Assembly (NCBI GenBank): GCA_003488655.1
Contig: DNKW01000059.1
Location: 1-20,695, forward strand
DNA length: 20,695 nucleotides
Direction: 5' to 3'
Source: Candidatus Altimarinota bacterium
Lineage (GTDB): Bacteria > Patescibacteriota > Gracilibacteria > BD1-5 > UBA2023
Shown here: piece by piece, positions 1 to 7,302 of the stretch
Layout of the letters: every line of letters begins with the position of its first letter
Numbering within the stretch: the stretch's first letter is position 1
The notes under the pieces: model-generated
Told to the model about the DNA's origin: nothing
Seen by the model: only the letters and a program-made list of their open reading frames with translations
The model's database searches: none
Position numbers and translations under genes: made by a program

Positions 1-110
1 GAATCCGCCGGATCGCACGGATCGACCGCGAAGATATACATGCTCGAATATTAGTCTATGGGACTGGTAAAATACTTTTGCATTCTCTCATCTTTTGATT
101 ATCATAGGTG
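1..110 (+). other. Left-edge gene tail (frame uncertain)
   Basis: The upstream gene ends here but its frame is ambiguous. Frame 1 gives 17 codons ending in TAG at 52-54. Frame 3 stays open through one TGA (Gly under code 25) to a TAG near 108. Nothing recognisable is visible in either. The promoter at 78-105 would favour the frame that ends at 54. Confidence 0.3.
78..105 (+). promoter_or_regulatory. Sigma70-like promoter of the CNBD gene
   Basis: TTGCAT (78-83), 16-nt spacer, TATCAT (100-105). The same -35 and spacer length recur upstream of infA and the beta-CASP RNase gene. The predicted start near 112 leaves a leader of about 28 nt with no Shine-Dalgarno motif before ATG 140. Confidence 0.55.
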
Positions 111-139
111 GAATCTTTTATTCAGTAAGTTTTCGCACT

Positions 140-550
140 ATGTCTATCCTTGATTCCGTAGAACTTTTCGATTCTTTGAGTGATAGCGAAAGAAGCACCC
201 TTTCTCTTTTCTGTCAGGAGAGACTCGTTCATAGTGGAGAAGTGCTTTTCAATGAATGAGATGACGCCGTGGCATTGTATGTGGTAAAGCGAGGATCGCT
301 CAAAGCGTACAAGGAGCGTTCCGACGGAGAAAAGATCCTCGGATATATAGGAATAGGGGAGCTTGCCGGAGAGATGGCGCTTTTCGATCCGAGCGCTCCA
401 AAGATACGTATCGCCAGTGTACGGGCTGTTGATGACACACTCCTCCTTGTTATTATGGATTATGCCATCCTCGAACTTTCGAAAAAACACCCCGAGATAT
501 ACGGGAAGATTGCTCAGATAATAATGAAAAGGAAAACCATTGCCTTATAA
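140..550 (+). CDS. Stand-alone cyclic-nucleotide-binding-domain protein
   Basis: 136 aa. The whole chain resembles a CRP-type cyclic-nucleotide-binding beta-barrel: residues 37-54 (F-N-E-G-D-D ... L-Y-V-V-K-R-G-S-L), a phosphate-binding-cassette-like segment at 73-82 (G-E-L-A-G-E-M-A-L-F) and R90-I-A-S-V-R-A. Gly40 is encoded by in-frame TGA (257-259), exactly where the conserved E-G-D motif needs glycine, so the gene runs from ATG 140 rather than from an internal start. There is no C-terminal helix-turn-helix, kinase or channel domain; the chain ends after an alpha-helical tail. It may act as a regulatory subunit or partner-binding sensor. The ligand is unknown. It has its own promoter and precedes the ribosomal block. 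Confidence 0.8.
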
Positions 551-587
551 TCATAGAAAGAGCCAGAAAAGAAAATTATAAAAAGAT

Positions 588-615
588 TTGCAATAATCAC
601 TTTTTTTTATACAAT
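588..615 (+). promoter_or_regulatory. Promoter of the infA/alpha-type operon
   Basis: TTGCAA (588-593), 16-nt spacer containing T8, TACAAT (610-615). The predicted start near 622 gives a leader of about 38 nt to infA. No comparably good promoter is seen before the next ribosomal genes, so this one probably drives a long operon. Confidence 0.65.
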
Positions 616-659
616 ACGCGAGCTCATTTTTTAATTCTCTTCATTTTTGACTTATCCCT

Positions 660-920
660 ATGGGAAGTAACGACCAAGACTCCAGAAAACAAAAAGAAGA
701 TAAAATCGAAGTTGAGGGAACGATTGTAAAGACCCTCCCCGGCGCTATTTTTGAGGTTAAGCTCCCGGATGATTTTGGGGGCGGGGGAATGATTATACGA
801 GCATATATTTCCGGTAAGATGCGAAAGAATTTTATTAATCTTATAGAAGGTGATACGGTTCTTGTAGAACTTACTCCCTATGATCTCTCTCGAGGTCGAA
901 TCGTTTTCCGTAAGAAATAA
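660..920 (+). CDS. infA: Translation initiation factor IF-1
   Basis: 86 aa, S1/OB-fold. Diagnostic residues are I-E-V-E-G-T-I-V (17-24), I-S-G-K-M-R-K-N (50-57) and the C-terminal [11 protein letters not shown]-1 binds the 30S A site with IF-2 and IF-3 during initiation. It is longer than the usual 71-72 aa through a charged N-terminal extension of about 14 residues and a small glycine-rich insertion (D-D-F-G-G-G-G) before the conserved A-Y-I-S-G loop. It heads the operon, preceding rpmJ by 49 nt, as in the classical infA-rpmJ-rpsM-rpsK-rpsD-rpoA-rplQ order. The leader is T-rich without an SD. Confidence 0.95.
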   Translation: MGSNDQDSRKQKEDKIEVEGTIVKTLPGAIFEVKLPDDFGGGGMIIRAYISGKMRKNFINLIEGDTVLVELTPYDLSRGRIVFRKK

Positions 921-969
921 AACTTACCCTATATAAAGAGTTTACGACTATTTACTATCTTTTTTCTCT

Positions 970-1083
970 ATGAAAGTTCGTCCATCTGTTAAAAAAATGT
1001 GTGATCACTGTTCTGTTATACGCCGAAAGGGGGTAGTTCGAGTGATTTGTGAGAATCCAAAACATAAACAACGACAAGGGTAA
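970..1083 (+). CDS. rpmJ: 50S ribosomal protein bL36
   Basis: 37 aa; begins M-K-V-R-P-S-V-K-K and carries the zinc ribbon C11-x2-C14-x12-C27-x4-H32, so it is the zinc-binding (C+) form. Standard length and standard place between infA and rpsM. Leader T/C-rich (TTTTTTCTCTATG), no SD. Confidence 0.95.
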   Translation: MKVRPSVKKMCDHCSVIRRKGVVRVICENPKHKQRQG

Positions 1084-1121
1084 TACCTATTTATTTTTAG
1101 TTCCAATATTTCTTTTTCATT

Positions 1122-1487
1122 ATGGTTCGAATAGCCGGAGTTAATCTCCCGAACGGAAAGCATGCTGATATCGCTCTTATGTACCTTTATGGAGTAGGAC
1201 GACCTCTCGCGATTACTATTCTTGATACCCTCGGTATTGAGAAAACTACCAAGATTGACCTTCTTTCTGAAGTAGACCTTGATAGAATTCGTGATGAACT
1301 GAAGAAGTTCGTTATAGAAGGAGATCTTCGTCGAGAAGTTTCTCAGAATATCAAACGATTTCAGGAAATTAACTGTTATCGCGGCATGCGTCACAAGAAA
1401 CGACTTCCTGTTCGAGGACAGAGAACGAAGACAAATGCTCGTACTCGTAAGGGGAAGGCTGTGGCTATCGCCGGTAAGAAGAAATAA
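1122..1487 (+). CDS. rpsM: 30S ribosomal protein uS13
   Basis: 121 aa. Starts [10 protein letters not shown] and ends with the basic tail [25 protein letters not shown] that contacts P-site tRNA. Located in the 30S head, forming bridges with the 50S. Full length, no in-frame TGA. A long hairpin element (1489-1607) begins 2 nt after its TAA and separates it from rpsK. Confidence 0.97.
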   Translation: MVRIAGVNLPNGKHADIALMYLYGVGRPLAITILDTLGIEKTTKIDLLSEVDLDRIRDELKKFVIEGDLRREVSQNIKRFQEINCYRGMRHKKRLPVRGQRTKTNARTRKGKAVAIAGKKK

Positions 1488-1488
1488 A

Positions 1489-1607
1489 AGGATTTAGTAA
1501 AATGCGAAATTCACATTCAAGGCTCCGCTTCCTCGCTCTCCGTACAGTCGTACGGTTCGCTCCGGTTCTCGCCTTTCATATGAATTTCATCATTCTTCAA
1601 AAATCCT
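1489..1607 (+). repeat. Hairpin element copy A (rpsM-rpsK spacer)
   Basis: First copy of a dispersed palindromic family. The outer arms pair imperfectly (AGGATTT ... AAATCCT; GAAATTCA ... TGAATTTC; AAGG ... CCTTT) and enclose the family core TCCTCGCTCTCCGTAC-AGTC-GTACGGTTCGCTCCGG. The apical stem CCGTAC/GTACGG has a 4-nt loop. It begins 2 nt after the rpsM stop codon. Outer arms resemble copy D. Confidence 0.85.
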
Positions 1608-1642
1608 CTCTATTAAAAAACTAATAACTAATAACTCTATTT

Positions 1643-2032
1643 ATGGCAAAGGTTTTGAAACGTTCCAAGAAAACCCGCAGAAATATCTCCGAAGGAGTAG
1701 TTTCTATCAATGCAAGTCTGAATAATACTCATGTTGTCGTTTCTGATAAGGACGGACAAGTTCTCTCTTGGGCAACGGGTGGAAGCGCCGGATTTAAGGG
1801 GGCTCGCGAAGCGACTCCATATGCAGCTCAGATTACTTCCGAGAGTGCTGTTTCCAAAGCAAAAACACTCCATGGTCTCGAAAAGGCCATCGTATATGTG
1901 AAAGGGATTGGTGCTGGTCGAGAACAGGCTATTCGAGGTATTATTAATTCATGAGTAGACTTGACTGCTATCTACGATATCACTCCGGTTCCACATAACG
2001 GATGTCGTAAGAAAAAAGTTCGAAAACTCTAA
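1643..2032 (+). CDS. rpsK: 30S ribosomal protein uS11 (one TGA-encoded Gly)
   Basis: 129 aa read through TGA at 1952-1954. The standard code would stop at I-I-N-S after 103 residues; with TGA = Gly the chain continues G-V-D-L-T-A-I-Y-D-I-T-P-V-P-H-N-G-C-R-K-K-K-V-R-K-L, the nearly invariant uS11 C-terminus. This is the best single proof of code 25 here, because uS11 is essential and the residue is normally Gly. Upstream hallmarks: W-A-T-G-G-S-A-G-F-K-G and G-I-G-A-G-R-E-Q. The protein sits on the 30S platform near the mRNA exit/anti-SD region. Confidence 0.97.
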
Positions 2033-2064
2033 TTATCATCACTTCTTTAATCTTTTTTTAAATT

Positions 2065-2691
2065 ATGCGTTTTACTGGTCCTAAGATGAAGCTCTGCCGA
2101 AGAGAAGGTATTAACCTTTTCGGTTCTGAAAAATATGATCTCTCCCAAAATCACCGAAAACTTCTTGGTGGAAAGTTTGGAAAAACTTCCGAATTCGGAG
2201 TACAGCTTCGCAAGAAGCAGGCTGCGAAACGAATGTACGGAGTAAGCGAGAAGCAATTCGCTGCCTACTATGCTCGAGCTCTTAAAACAAAAGGGGTTAC
2301 CGGTGATGCTATGCTCCAGGCCTTGGAACTTCGTCTCGACAATGTCATTTTCAAATCAAACTTTGCACGAACCATTATGCAGGCACGTCAGTTCGTCGGA
2401 CATGCTCATTTCCATGTAAACGGAAAGAAAGTAAACATCCCTTCTTACAGTGTAAAAATAGGAGACGTTATCTCTCTTCGAGAAAAGATGAAAGAATCTC
2501 CTCTCTACAAAACTCTGGTTGAAGAATTCGGAGAGTTCGTGAAGAAAAATGCCGCAGGAACTATCACGACAGCTAAATGGCTTACCGTTGATGCAAATAA
2601 ACTTACCATCACTGTAAAAGTACTTCCACAAAAAGAAGACTTCGATCAAGTAATCGATATCCAAAAGATTATAGAGTTCTACTCAAAATAA
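2065..2691 (+). CDS. rpsD: 30S ribosomal protein uS4
   Basis: 208 aa. N-terminal segment M-R-F-T-G-P-K-M-K-L-C-R-R-E-G, then the S4 RNA-binding domain at about 95-155 (L-E-L-R-L-D-N-V-I-F ... A-R-Q-F-V-G-H-A-H-F-H-V-N-G-K-K-V-N-I-P-S). Primary 16S binder and, in many bacteria, the translational repressor of the alpha operon. It lies 32 nt after rpsK and 56 nt before rpoA. No TGA codons. I see no obvious S4-binding pseudoknot. Confidence 0.97.
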   Translation: MRFTGPKMKLCRREGINLFGSEKYDLSQNHRKLLGGKFGKTSEFGVQLRKKQAAKRMYGVSEKQFAAYYARALKTKGVTGDAMLQALELRLDNVIFKSNFARTIMQARQFVGHAHFHVNGKKVNIPSYSVKIGDVISLREKMKESPLYKTLVEEFGEFVKKNAAGTITTAKWLTVDANKLTITVKVLPQKEDFDQVIDIQKIIEFYSK

Positions 2692-2747
2692 TTAATTCTG
2701 TCCGTCCATCCCGTTTCTATTTTTGTTATTTATATAACCAACGTTAT

Positions 2748-3728
2748 ATGCACATAATCCACCACACTATCGGGGTTCCTAAAATCATAAAAAAATCAAT
2801 CGATACCAATGAAGCACATTTCTCCGTAGGACCACTTCCGAGCGGATATGGTGTCACTATCGGAAATTCCCTACGTCGTGTGATGCTTTCCTCTATTCCG
2901 GGAGCTCGCGTTACCGGTATCAAGGTTAAGGGTGTTACTCATGAATATGCAACACTTCCCGGTATTAAAGACAGCATCCTTGATGTCATGCTCAACTTGA
3001 AAAATCTTGTAGCACTGAAAACAGATTCTGACATTGAATGGGTTCATCTCGTAAAATCAAAAGCAGGAGTTGTTACTGCAGGAGACATCAAGACGAGTTC
3101 CGGAGTTACCATACTGAATCCCGAGATGGTAATCACGGAGATTGATCGAGACGGATTTGAGCTCAATATGAGTATTCGTATCGAAAAAGGAGTGGGATAT
3201 ATGGGAATCGAAGAACTCAAGAAACGAGAAGAAGATGTTCATATCCTCCTTCTTGATGCGAACTTCTCTCCGGTTCAGAGTGTAAAATATGAAGTGTCGA
3301 GTATCCGTTTCGGAGAAATGACCAATCTTGATTCTCTTGATATCACCGTTAAAACCAATGGTGTTATGAGTCCAGAAGATGTTCTTCGTTTCTCTGGAGA
3401 TATGCTTACTTCCTACTTTGGACTCTTCAACGAAGAAGGTCTTCAGATTGAAGGAGAATTCATCGGAAATATCAAAGAAATCATCGAAAAAGAAAAACAA
3501 GAAGTGAAATCAGAACTGGAGAAAGAGACCTACACTCCAATCGAAATAATGGGACTTTCCCCTCGTACACTCAACGCTCTCGTAAATGGAGATATCCTCT
3601 CTATCGAACAGTTGACACGATGTACTGAGGCAAAACTTTCTTCCATAAAAGGATTCGGAAAGAAAGCTATGACGGAAGTTCGAGACGCTCTTCGAGAACG
3701 AGGATTCAAACTTCTTGGAGACGATTAA
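2748..3728 (+). CDS. rpoA: RNA polymerase subunit alpha
   Basis: 326 aa. The N-terminal dimerisation domain (about 1-230) carries G-Y-G-V-T-I-G-N-S-L-R-R-V-M-L-S-S-I-P-G and the later R-F-G-E-M-T-N-L-D-S-L-D-I. A charged linker (about 238-257) leads to the alpha-CTD (about 260-326) with I-M-G-L-S-P-R-T-L-N-A-L and I-K-G-F-G-K-K-A-M-T-E-V, the helix-hairpin-helix region that contacts UP elements and activators. Full length, so UP-element and activator control is possible. All glycines are GGN, in contrast with the defence genes at the right end. Confidence 0.98.
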   Translation: MHIIHHTIGVPKIIKKSIDTNEAHFSVGPLPSGYGVTIGNSLRRVMLSSIPGARVTGIKVKGVTHEYATLPGIKDSILDVMLNLKNLVALKTDSDIEWVHLVKSKAGVVTAGDIKTSSGVTILNPEMVITEIDRDGFELNMSIRIEKGVGYMGIEELKKREEDVHILLLDANFSPVQSVKYEVSSIRFGEMTNLDSLDITVKTNGVMSPEDVLRFSGDMLTSYFGLFNEEGLQIEGEFIGNIKEIIEKEKQEVKSELEKETYTPIEIMGLSPRTLNALVNGDILSIEQLTRCTEAKLSSIKGFGKKAMTEVRDALRERGFKLLGDD

Positions 3729-3774
3729 TTCACCACAGTAATACAAGACTACTAATCAATAACTATCCCCTATT

Positions 3775-4146
3775 ATGCGACATCGCGTTAGAAAAAACCT
3801 TCACTTCAAGAAAAAGGACGTTGATCATCGAAATTCGATGCTCCGAAGTCTTATGACGAGTCTTTTCACTCATAAATCTCTTATGACAACCGAGAAGCGA
3901 GCAGAGGCGGTAACTCCTTTTATTGATACGCTTATTAACGTGGTAAACTCAGTAACTAGCGATCAAGACAAGATGAATGCTATCCGACGGGTAGGAGAAT
4001 ATCTTTTCACGAAAGAATCTTCCATCGCACTTTTTGAACAGGTTGCTCCGAAGTACAAAGGAAAAACTTCCGGATTCACTCGAATCACTCCTATTAAGTA
4101 TCGAATGGGAGACAACGCAAAACTTGTTAAACTCGAACTCTTCTAA
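3775..4146 (+). CDS. rplQ: 50S ribosomal protein bL17
   Basis: 123 aa; begins M-R-H-R-V-R-K-N and has S-L-F-T-H-K-S-L-M-T-T-E-K-R-A-E-A-V followed by the C-terminal R-M-G-D-N-A-K-L-V-K-L-E-L. It lines the area near the peptide exit tunnel. Normal length, normal place as the last gene of the alpha operon, 46 nt after rpoA; rplM follows 25 nt later, so transcription probably continues. Confidence 0.96.
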   Translation: MRHRVRKNLHFKKKDVDHRNSMLRSLMTSLFTHKSLMTTEKRAEAVTPFIDTLINVVNSVTSDQDKMNAIRRVGEYLFTKESSIALFEQVAPKYKGKTSGFTRITPIKYRMGDNAKLVKLELF

Positions 4147-4171
4147 TTTTACCCATTTGTTCCCTATTTTT

Positions 4172-4603
4172 ATGAAAACTCTTACACCTACACAGATTCC
4201 TCTTGATGCCCGAAAGTGGTACATAGTGGATGCAAAAGGTCAGACTCTTGGGCGACTTGCATCAAGACTCGCAACTATTATCTCTGGAAAAAATCGTGTT
4301 GATTTTTCTCCGCATATGGATAACGGTGACTATGTTATCATCCTCAATACGAAAGAAATCGTCGTAACCGGAGATAAGGAAGAGGCAAAACTTTACCGAA
4401 CGCATTCGGGACATATGGGACATCTGAAAGAGGTGAAGCTCTCAAGACTTCGTGCGGAAAAACCAAACAAGATTTTGGAACATGCAATCTCCGGAATGCT
4501 TCCAAAAAATCGTCTTCGTCAGGGGATGATGCTTCGACTCAAACTTGTTGATGGAGCAACTCACGGATATGAATCTCAGAATCCAATCACCATCACCCTT
4601 TAA
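4172..4603 (+). CDS. rplM: 50S ribosomal protein uL13
   Basis: 143 aa from ATG 4172. An in-frame ATG at 4034 would run through most of rplQ and is not the start. Family signatures: R-K-W-Y-I-V-D-A-K-G-Q-T-L-G-R-L-A-S, D-N-G-D-Y-V-I-I-L-N, Y-R-T-H-S-G-H-M-G-H-L-K and the basic G-M-L-P-K-N-R-L-R. Early 23S rRNA-binding assembly protein. Forms the usual rplM-rpsI pair; a short (TA)n tract fills part of the 32-nt gap to rpsI. Confidence 0.96.
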   Translation: MKTLTPTQIPLDARKWYIVDAKGQTLGRLASRLATIISGKNRVDFSPHMDNGDYVIILNTKEIVVTGDKEEAKLYRTHSGHMGHLKEVKLSRLRAEKPNKILEHAISGMLPKNRLRQGMMLRLKLVDGATHGYESQNPITITL

Positions 4604-4635
4604 TTATATATATATATCTCTAATCAGTAGATTTT

Positions 4636-5031
4636 ATGGCAGATAAAAAGTACATTTATGCTATCGGACGCCGAAAAACAGCAACCGCTCAAGTTCGTCT
4701 TTTCGTTGGATCCGGAACATCGGAGATTAATGGAAAACCGATGAATGAATATATTCATCGAAGCGATCTTTTCGCGGTGCTTCTTGCTCCTTTCAAAACT
4801 CTTGGAGTACAAGATAAGTACCACTTTTCGGTAACGGTTGAAGGTTCCGGAGAACATTCTCAAGCTGAGGCAATTCGTCTCGGTATTGCACGTGCTCTGG
4901 TTCTCGAAAATGCTACTGCGAGAAAATCTCTCAAAGATGAAGGATTCCTCAAACGAGATTCCCGAATCGTTGAACGTAAGAAACCAGGTCTGCATAAAGC
5001 CCGTAAGGCTTCACAATGGTCGAAGCGTTAG
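4636..5031 (+). CDS. rpsI: 30S ribosomal protein uS9
   Basis: 131 aa. N-terminal Y-A-I-G-R-R-K-T-A-T-A-Q-V-R, central S-G-E-H-S-Q-A-E-A-I-R-L-G-I-A-R-A-L and the C-terminal tail ending K-A-S-Q-W-S-K-R, whose terminal S-K-R reaches the P-site tRNA anticodon stem. Normal length. It ends in TAG and is followed 2 nt later by hairpin element B. Confidence 0.97.
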   Translation: MADKKYIYAIGRRKTATAQVRLFVGSGTSEINGKPMNEYIHRSDLFAVLLAPFKTLGVQDKYHFSVTVEGSGEHSQAEAIRLGIARALVLENATARKSLKDEGFLKRDSRIVERKKPGLHKARKASQWSKR

Positions 5032-5032
5032 T

Positions 5033-5151
5033 GAACTTTTGAAAAACTTGTTCTTCAAGCTTAAATCTCTGCTTCCTCGTTCTCCGTACAGTCGTACGGT
5101 TCACTCCGGTTCTCGATTTGCACTTGAATTACTTCGTTTTTGAAAAAGTTC
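5033..5151 (+). repeat. Hairpin element copy B (rpsI-rpsL spacer)
   Basis: Starts 2 nt after the rpsI TAG. Outer arms GAACTTTT-GAAAAAC and GTTTTTGAAAAAGTTC, then TTCAAG ... CTTGAA and AAAT ... ATTT, enclose the core TTCCTCGTTCTCCGTAC-AGTC-GTACGGTTCACTCCGG. The base next to the internal loop is T on the 5' side and A on the 3' side, where copies A, C and E have C and G. Outer arms match copy C apart from paired substitutions. Confidence 0.85.
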
Positions 5152-5204
5152 TGGAATAATTTTTCTCATCTGTCATTTGTAATTTATAATTTGTAATTTC
5201 CCCC

Positions 5205-5624
5205 ATGCCTACTATTAGCCAATTGGTAAAAAATCCTCGCCGAGATAAAACTCGCAAGAGTAAATCTCCTGCTCTTCAGGTAATCAAGAATAGCATCAAG
5301 AGAAAAACTCTTGCCCTTTCTTGTCCTCAGAAACGAGGAGTATGTACGAAAGTATATACCATGACTCCAAAGAAACCGAATTCAGCACTCCGAAAGGTTG
5401 CAAAAATTCGTCTTACTAACGGATATGAAGTAATATCATACATCGGAGGGGAAGGACATAATCTACAAGAGCATTCTGTAGTTATGATCCGCGGAGGTCG
5501 TGTGAAGGATTTGCCGGGGGTTCGATACCATATCGTTCGCGGAGTTCTCGATAGCCAAGGGGTGGATAAACGTAATCAAAGCCGAAGTCATTACGGAGCA
5601 AAGAAGCCAAAAGCAAAGAAATAA
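5205..5624 (+). CDS. rpsL: 30S ribosomal protein uS12
   Basis: 139 aa. Shows M-P-T-I-S-Q-L-V, the decoding-centre loops [14 protein letters not shown] and [13 protein letters not shown], and a lysine-rich tail. The lysines equivalent to E. coli K43 and K88, where streptomycin resistance arises, are unchanged. Starts the str-type pair rpsL-rpsG; fusA and tuf do not follow. Leader ATTTCCCCCATG, no SD. Confidence 0.97.
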   Translation: MPTISQLVKNPRRDKTRKSKSPALQVIKNSIKRKTLALSCPQKRGVCTKVYTMTPKKPNSALRKVAKIRLTNGYEVISYIGGEGHNLQEHSVVMIRGGRVKDLPGVRYHIVRGVLDSQGVDKRNQSRSHYGAKKPKAKK

Positions 5625-5635
5625 AATCTTATCAA

Positions 5636-5655
5636 CAAAGGGTTGCAACCCTTTG
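5636..5655 (+). promoter_or_regulatory. Perfect palindrome between rpsL and rpsG
   Basis: CAAAGGGTTGCAACCCTTTG is a perfect 20-nt palindrome that would form an 8-bp mRNA hairpin with a TGCA loop, 23 nt before the rpsG ATG. No T-run follows, so it is not a standard terminator. In E. coli the S12-S7 intercistronic region is the S7 autoregulatory site; a similar role here is only inferred from position. Confidence 0.6.
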
Positions 5656-5678
5656 CCTAATAACCTAACAAATTACTT

Positions 5679-6131
5679 ATGAGTACGAAAGGAACTATCA
5701 TCGCAGTCAAAAACGAGAGAATTGCAAAATTTGCAAATTATATCATGAAAGCAGGGAAGAAAACCCTTGCTATGAAGATTCTCTCCAATACTTTTGAGGC
5801 CATGAAGAAAAAAGGTCACGAGAACCCGGAAGAGGTTTTCGAAAAAGCATTCGAAAATGTTATGCCACGCATCGAGGTTCGTCCAAAACGAGTTGGTGGA
5901 TCTATCTACCAAGTTCCTCAGGAAGTGAAACCAAAGCGTCAATTTGCTCTCGCGGTTCGTTGGATTCTAGATTCTGCACGTGCGAAGAGCGGTGGTGAGT
6001 TCTCTAACTTTCTCGCTCAGGAACTGATCGAAGCATCTCAGGAAACGGGAAATGCAGTAAAGAAAAAGCTTGAAACGTACAAGATGGCTGAGGCGAATAA
6101 GGCATTTGCTCGATTCGCAACAAACCGATAG
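5679..6131 (+). CDS. rpsG: 30S ribosomal protein uS7
   Basis: 150 aa. Family residues include F-A-N-Y-I-M-K-A-G-K-K, the beta-hairpin segment P-R-I-E-V-R-P-K-R-V-G-G-S-I-Y-Q-V-P, and A-V-R-W-I-L-D-S-A-R. Primary binder of the 16S 3' major domain and part of the E site. It is 54 nt after rpsL, with the palindrome between them. The TAG stop codon's last base is the first paired base of hairpin element C. Confidence 0.97.
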   Translation: MSTKGTIIAVKNERIAKFANYIMKAGKKTLAMKILSNTFEAMKKKGHENPEEVFEKAFENVMPRIEVRPKRVGGSIYQVPQEVKPKRQFALAVRWILDSARAKSGGEFSNFLAQELIEASQETGNAVKKKLETYKMAEANKAFARFATNR

Positions 6132-6250
6132 AAATCTCTGAAAAACTCGTTCTTTAAGCTTAAATCTCCACTTCCTCGCTCTTCGTACAGTCGTACGATT
6201 CGCTCCGGGGTTCGATTTGCACTTAAATTACTTCGTTTTTGAGAAATTTC
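6131..6250 (+). repeat. Hairpin element copy C (rpsG-rpmA spacer)
   Basis: Arms GAAATCTCTGAAAAAC ... GTTTTTGAGAAATTTC, TTTAAG ... CTTAAA and AAAT ... ATTT. The apical stem is TCGTAC/GTACGA instead of CCGTAC/GTACGG, a two-sided change that keeps pairing. Compared with B, the TTCAAG/CTTGAA step is also changed on both sides. It begins at the last base of the rpsG stop codon. Confidence 0.85.
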
Positions 6251-6294
6251 AGAAATAGAGATAACTAAAAAAACTATCATTAATTTTTTCTATT

Positions 6295-6567
6295 ATGGCT
6301 CATAAAAAGGCAATGGGTTCGACCGCCAATGGTCGAGATTCGGTCGCAAAACGACTTGGGGTAAAGGTATACGGGGAACAACCGGTACTTGCCGGAGGTA
6401 TTATTATCCGTCAAAAAGGGAATAAATTTTGGCCTGGTGAAAATGTACAACAAGGTCATGATTTCACCCTCTTCGCTACAAAAGCTGGAACGGTTTCTTT
6501 TCAAGAGAAACGCAAAACAAGTTTTGATGGGCGGGTGTTTCGAGACATCTTCGTAAGCGTTAAATAG
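6295..6567 (+). CDS. rpmA: 50S ribosomal protein bL27
   Basis: 90 aa. Begins directly [16 protein letters not shown] and continues [15 protein letters not shown] and F-W-P-G-E-N-V. The N-terminal A-H-K-K tail reaches the peptidyl-transferase centre; there is no cleavable extension of the Firmicutes type. Trp replaces the usual His in K-F-(H)-P-G. rplU is not adjacent. Last gene of the block, followed by a perfect terminator. Confidence 0.96.
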   Translation: MAHKKAMGSTANGRDSVAKRLGVKVYGEQPVLAGGIIIRQKGNKFWPGENVQQGHDFTLFATKAGTVSFQEKRKTSFDGRVFRDIFVSVK

Positions 6568-6568
6568 T

Positions 6569-6598
6569 AAAAATCCTCCGCCAACTCGGAGGATTTTT
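6569..6598 (+). terminator. Rho-independent terminator after rpmA
   Basis: Perfect 12-bp stem AAAAATCCTCCG / CGGAGGATTTTT with a 6-nt loop and T-run, 1 nt after the rpmA stop codon. It closes the ribosomal block. Confidence 0.93.
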
Positions 6599-6607
6599 CA
6601 TAATATG

Positions 6608-6763
6608 ATTGTCATTCCGACCGCAGTGGAGGAATCCCTTTTAATCAAGTTGTATGGAGTAAAGATGTAAAATCTCTCTATAGTTTATATTTAGTGATTT
6701 TTTATAACACAGTGTCACTATACCGACCTAAAGGGATTCCTCGAATTCCCTCGGAATGACAAT
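6608..6763. repeat. MITE-like palindromic element
   Basis: Terminal inverted repeats of 34 nt: ATTGTCATTCCGA, 8 unmatched bases, GAGGAATCCCTTT (6608-6641), mirrored at 6730-6763. The 13-8-13 layout is symmetric. The ~88-bp AT-rich interior has no ORF, and no flanking target duplication is obvious. Ends of the GTCATTCC...GGAATCC type occur in short palindromic repeats of many bacteria. It fills the gap between the rpmA terminator and rlmH. Confidence 0.8.
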
Positions 6764-6800
6764 ATCTTTTGATTTTAATTCAAATCAATAACTCATTCTT

Positions 6801-7256
6801 ATGATTTCCATCATCATTGTTTCCGATTCCTCCGCTCACTTCCGCGAACCGGTCGAGGAATACCTTCGTCGCTTGAAAGGAATAGTCGAGGTGAAGGTCA
6901 TAAAGCCGGAAAAATCCGAGAACTCGGCACTTATCCGTCAAAAAGAGAGTCAGCGAATCCGTGAGCTCCTCGAGAAACAAAGAGGACTCGTCGTGTACTG
7001 CGATATCGGATCGGAGATTCTTTCCACCGAATCGCTTTCCGAAATGGTCGAAAAATCGAAAATAACCCATCCAAATATCATTTTTGTAGTCGGAGGAGCA
7101 TATGGAGTAGACGAGAGCATTCTCGTATCCTCCATCCATAAGAGAATCTCTTTCTCTCCGATGACCTTCCCTCACTCGCTTGCATTCCTTATTCTCCTCG
7201 AACAACTTTATCGGATCGAGCAGATCCGGAAGAATACTGGGTATCATCATGGATAG
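6801..7256 (+). CDS. rlmH: 23S rRNA (pseudouridine1915-N3)-methyltransferase RlmH
   Basis: 151 aa, SPOUT fold (YbeA family). The C-terminal knot motif is visible: F-V-V-G-G-A-Y-G-V-D, then S-F-S-P-M-T-F-P-H-S-L-A, E-Q-L-Y-R-I-E-Q-I and the terminal Y-H-H-G. RlmH methylates pseudouridine 1915 in helix 69 on assembled 70S ribosomes using SAM. Length is normal (about 155 in E. coli). No TGA codon. The next gene follows after 46 nt, suggesting co-transcription. No clear promoter; the MITE-like element lies just upstream. Confidence 0.9.
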   Translation: MISIIIVSDSSAHFREPVEEYLRRLKGIVEVKVIKPEKSENSALIRQKESQRIRELLEKQRGLVVYCDIGSEILSTESLSEMVEKSKITHPNIIFVVGGAYGVDESILVSSIHKRISFSPMTFPHSLAFLILLEQLYRIEQIRKNTGYHHG

Positions 7257-7302
7257 TTTTTTTATATCTACCCTCTATTATTAAAATCTATCAGCATTTC
7301 TC

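Noticed and set aside
1503..1600. Hairpin element A considered as a tRNA or small ORF
   Set aside because: No acceptor/anticodon layout fits, and the reading frames differ among the five copies, so it is neither a tRNA nor coding.
4606..4618. (TA)n tract after rplM
   Set aside because: Short simple repeat in an AT-rich spacer; no additional signal supports a function.
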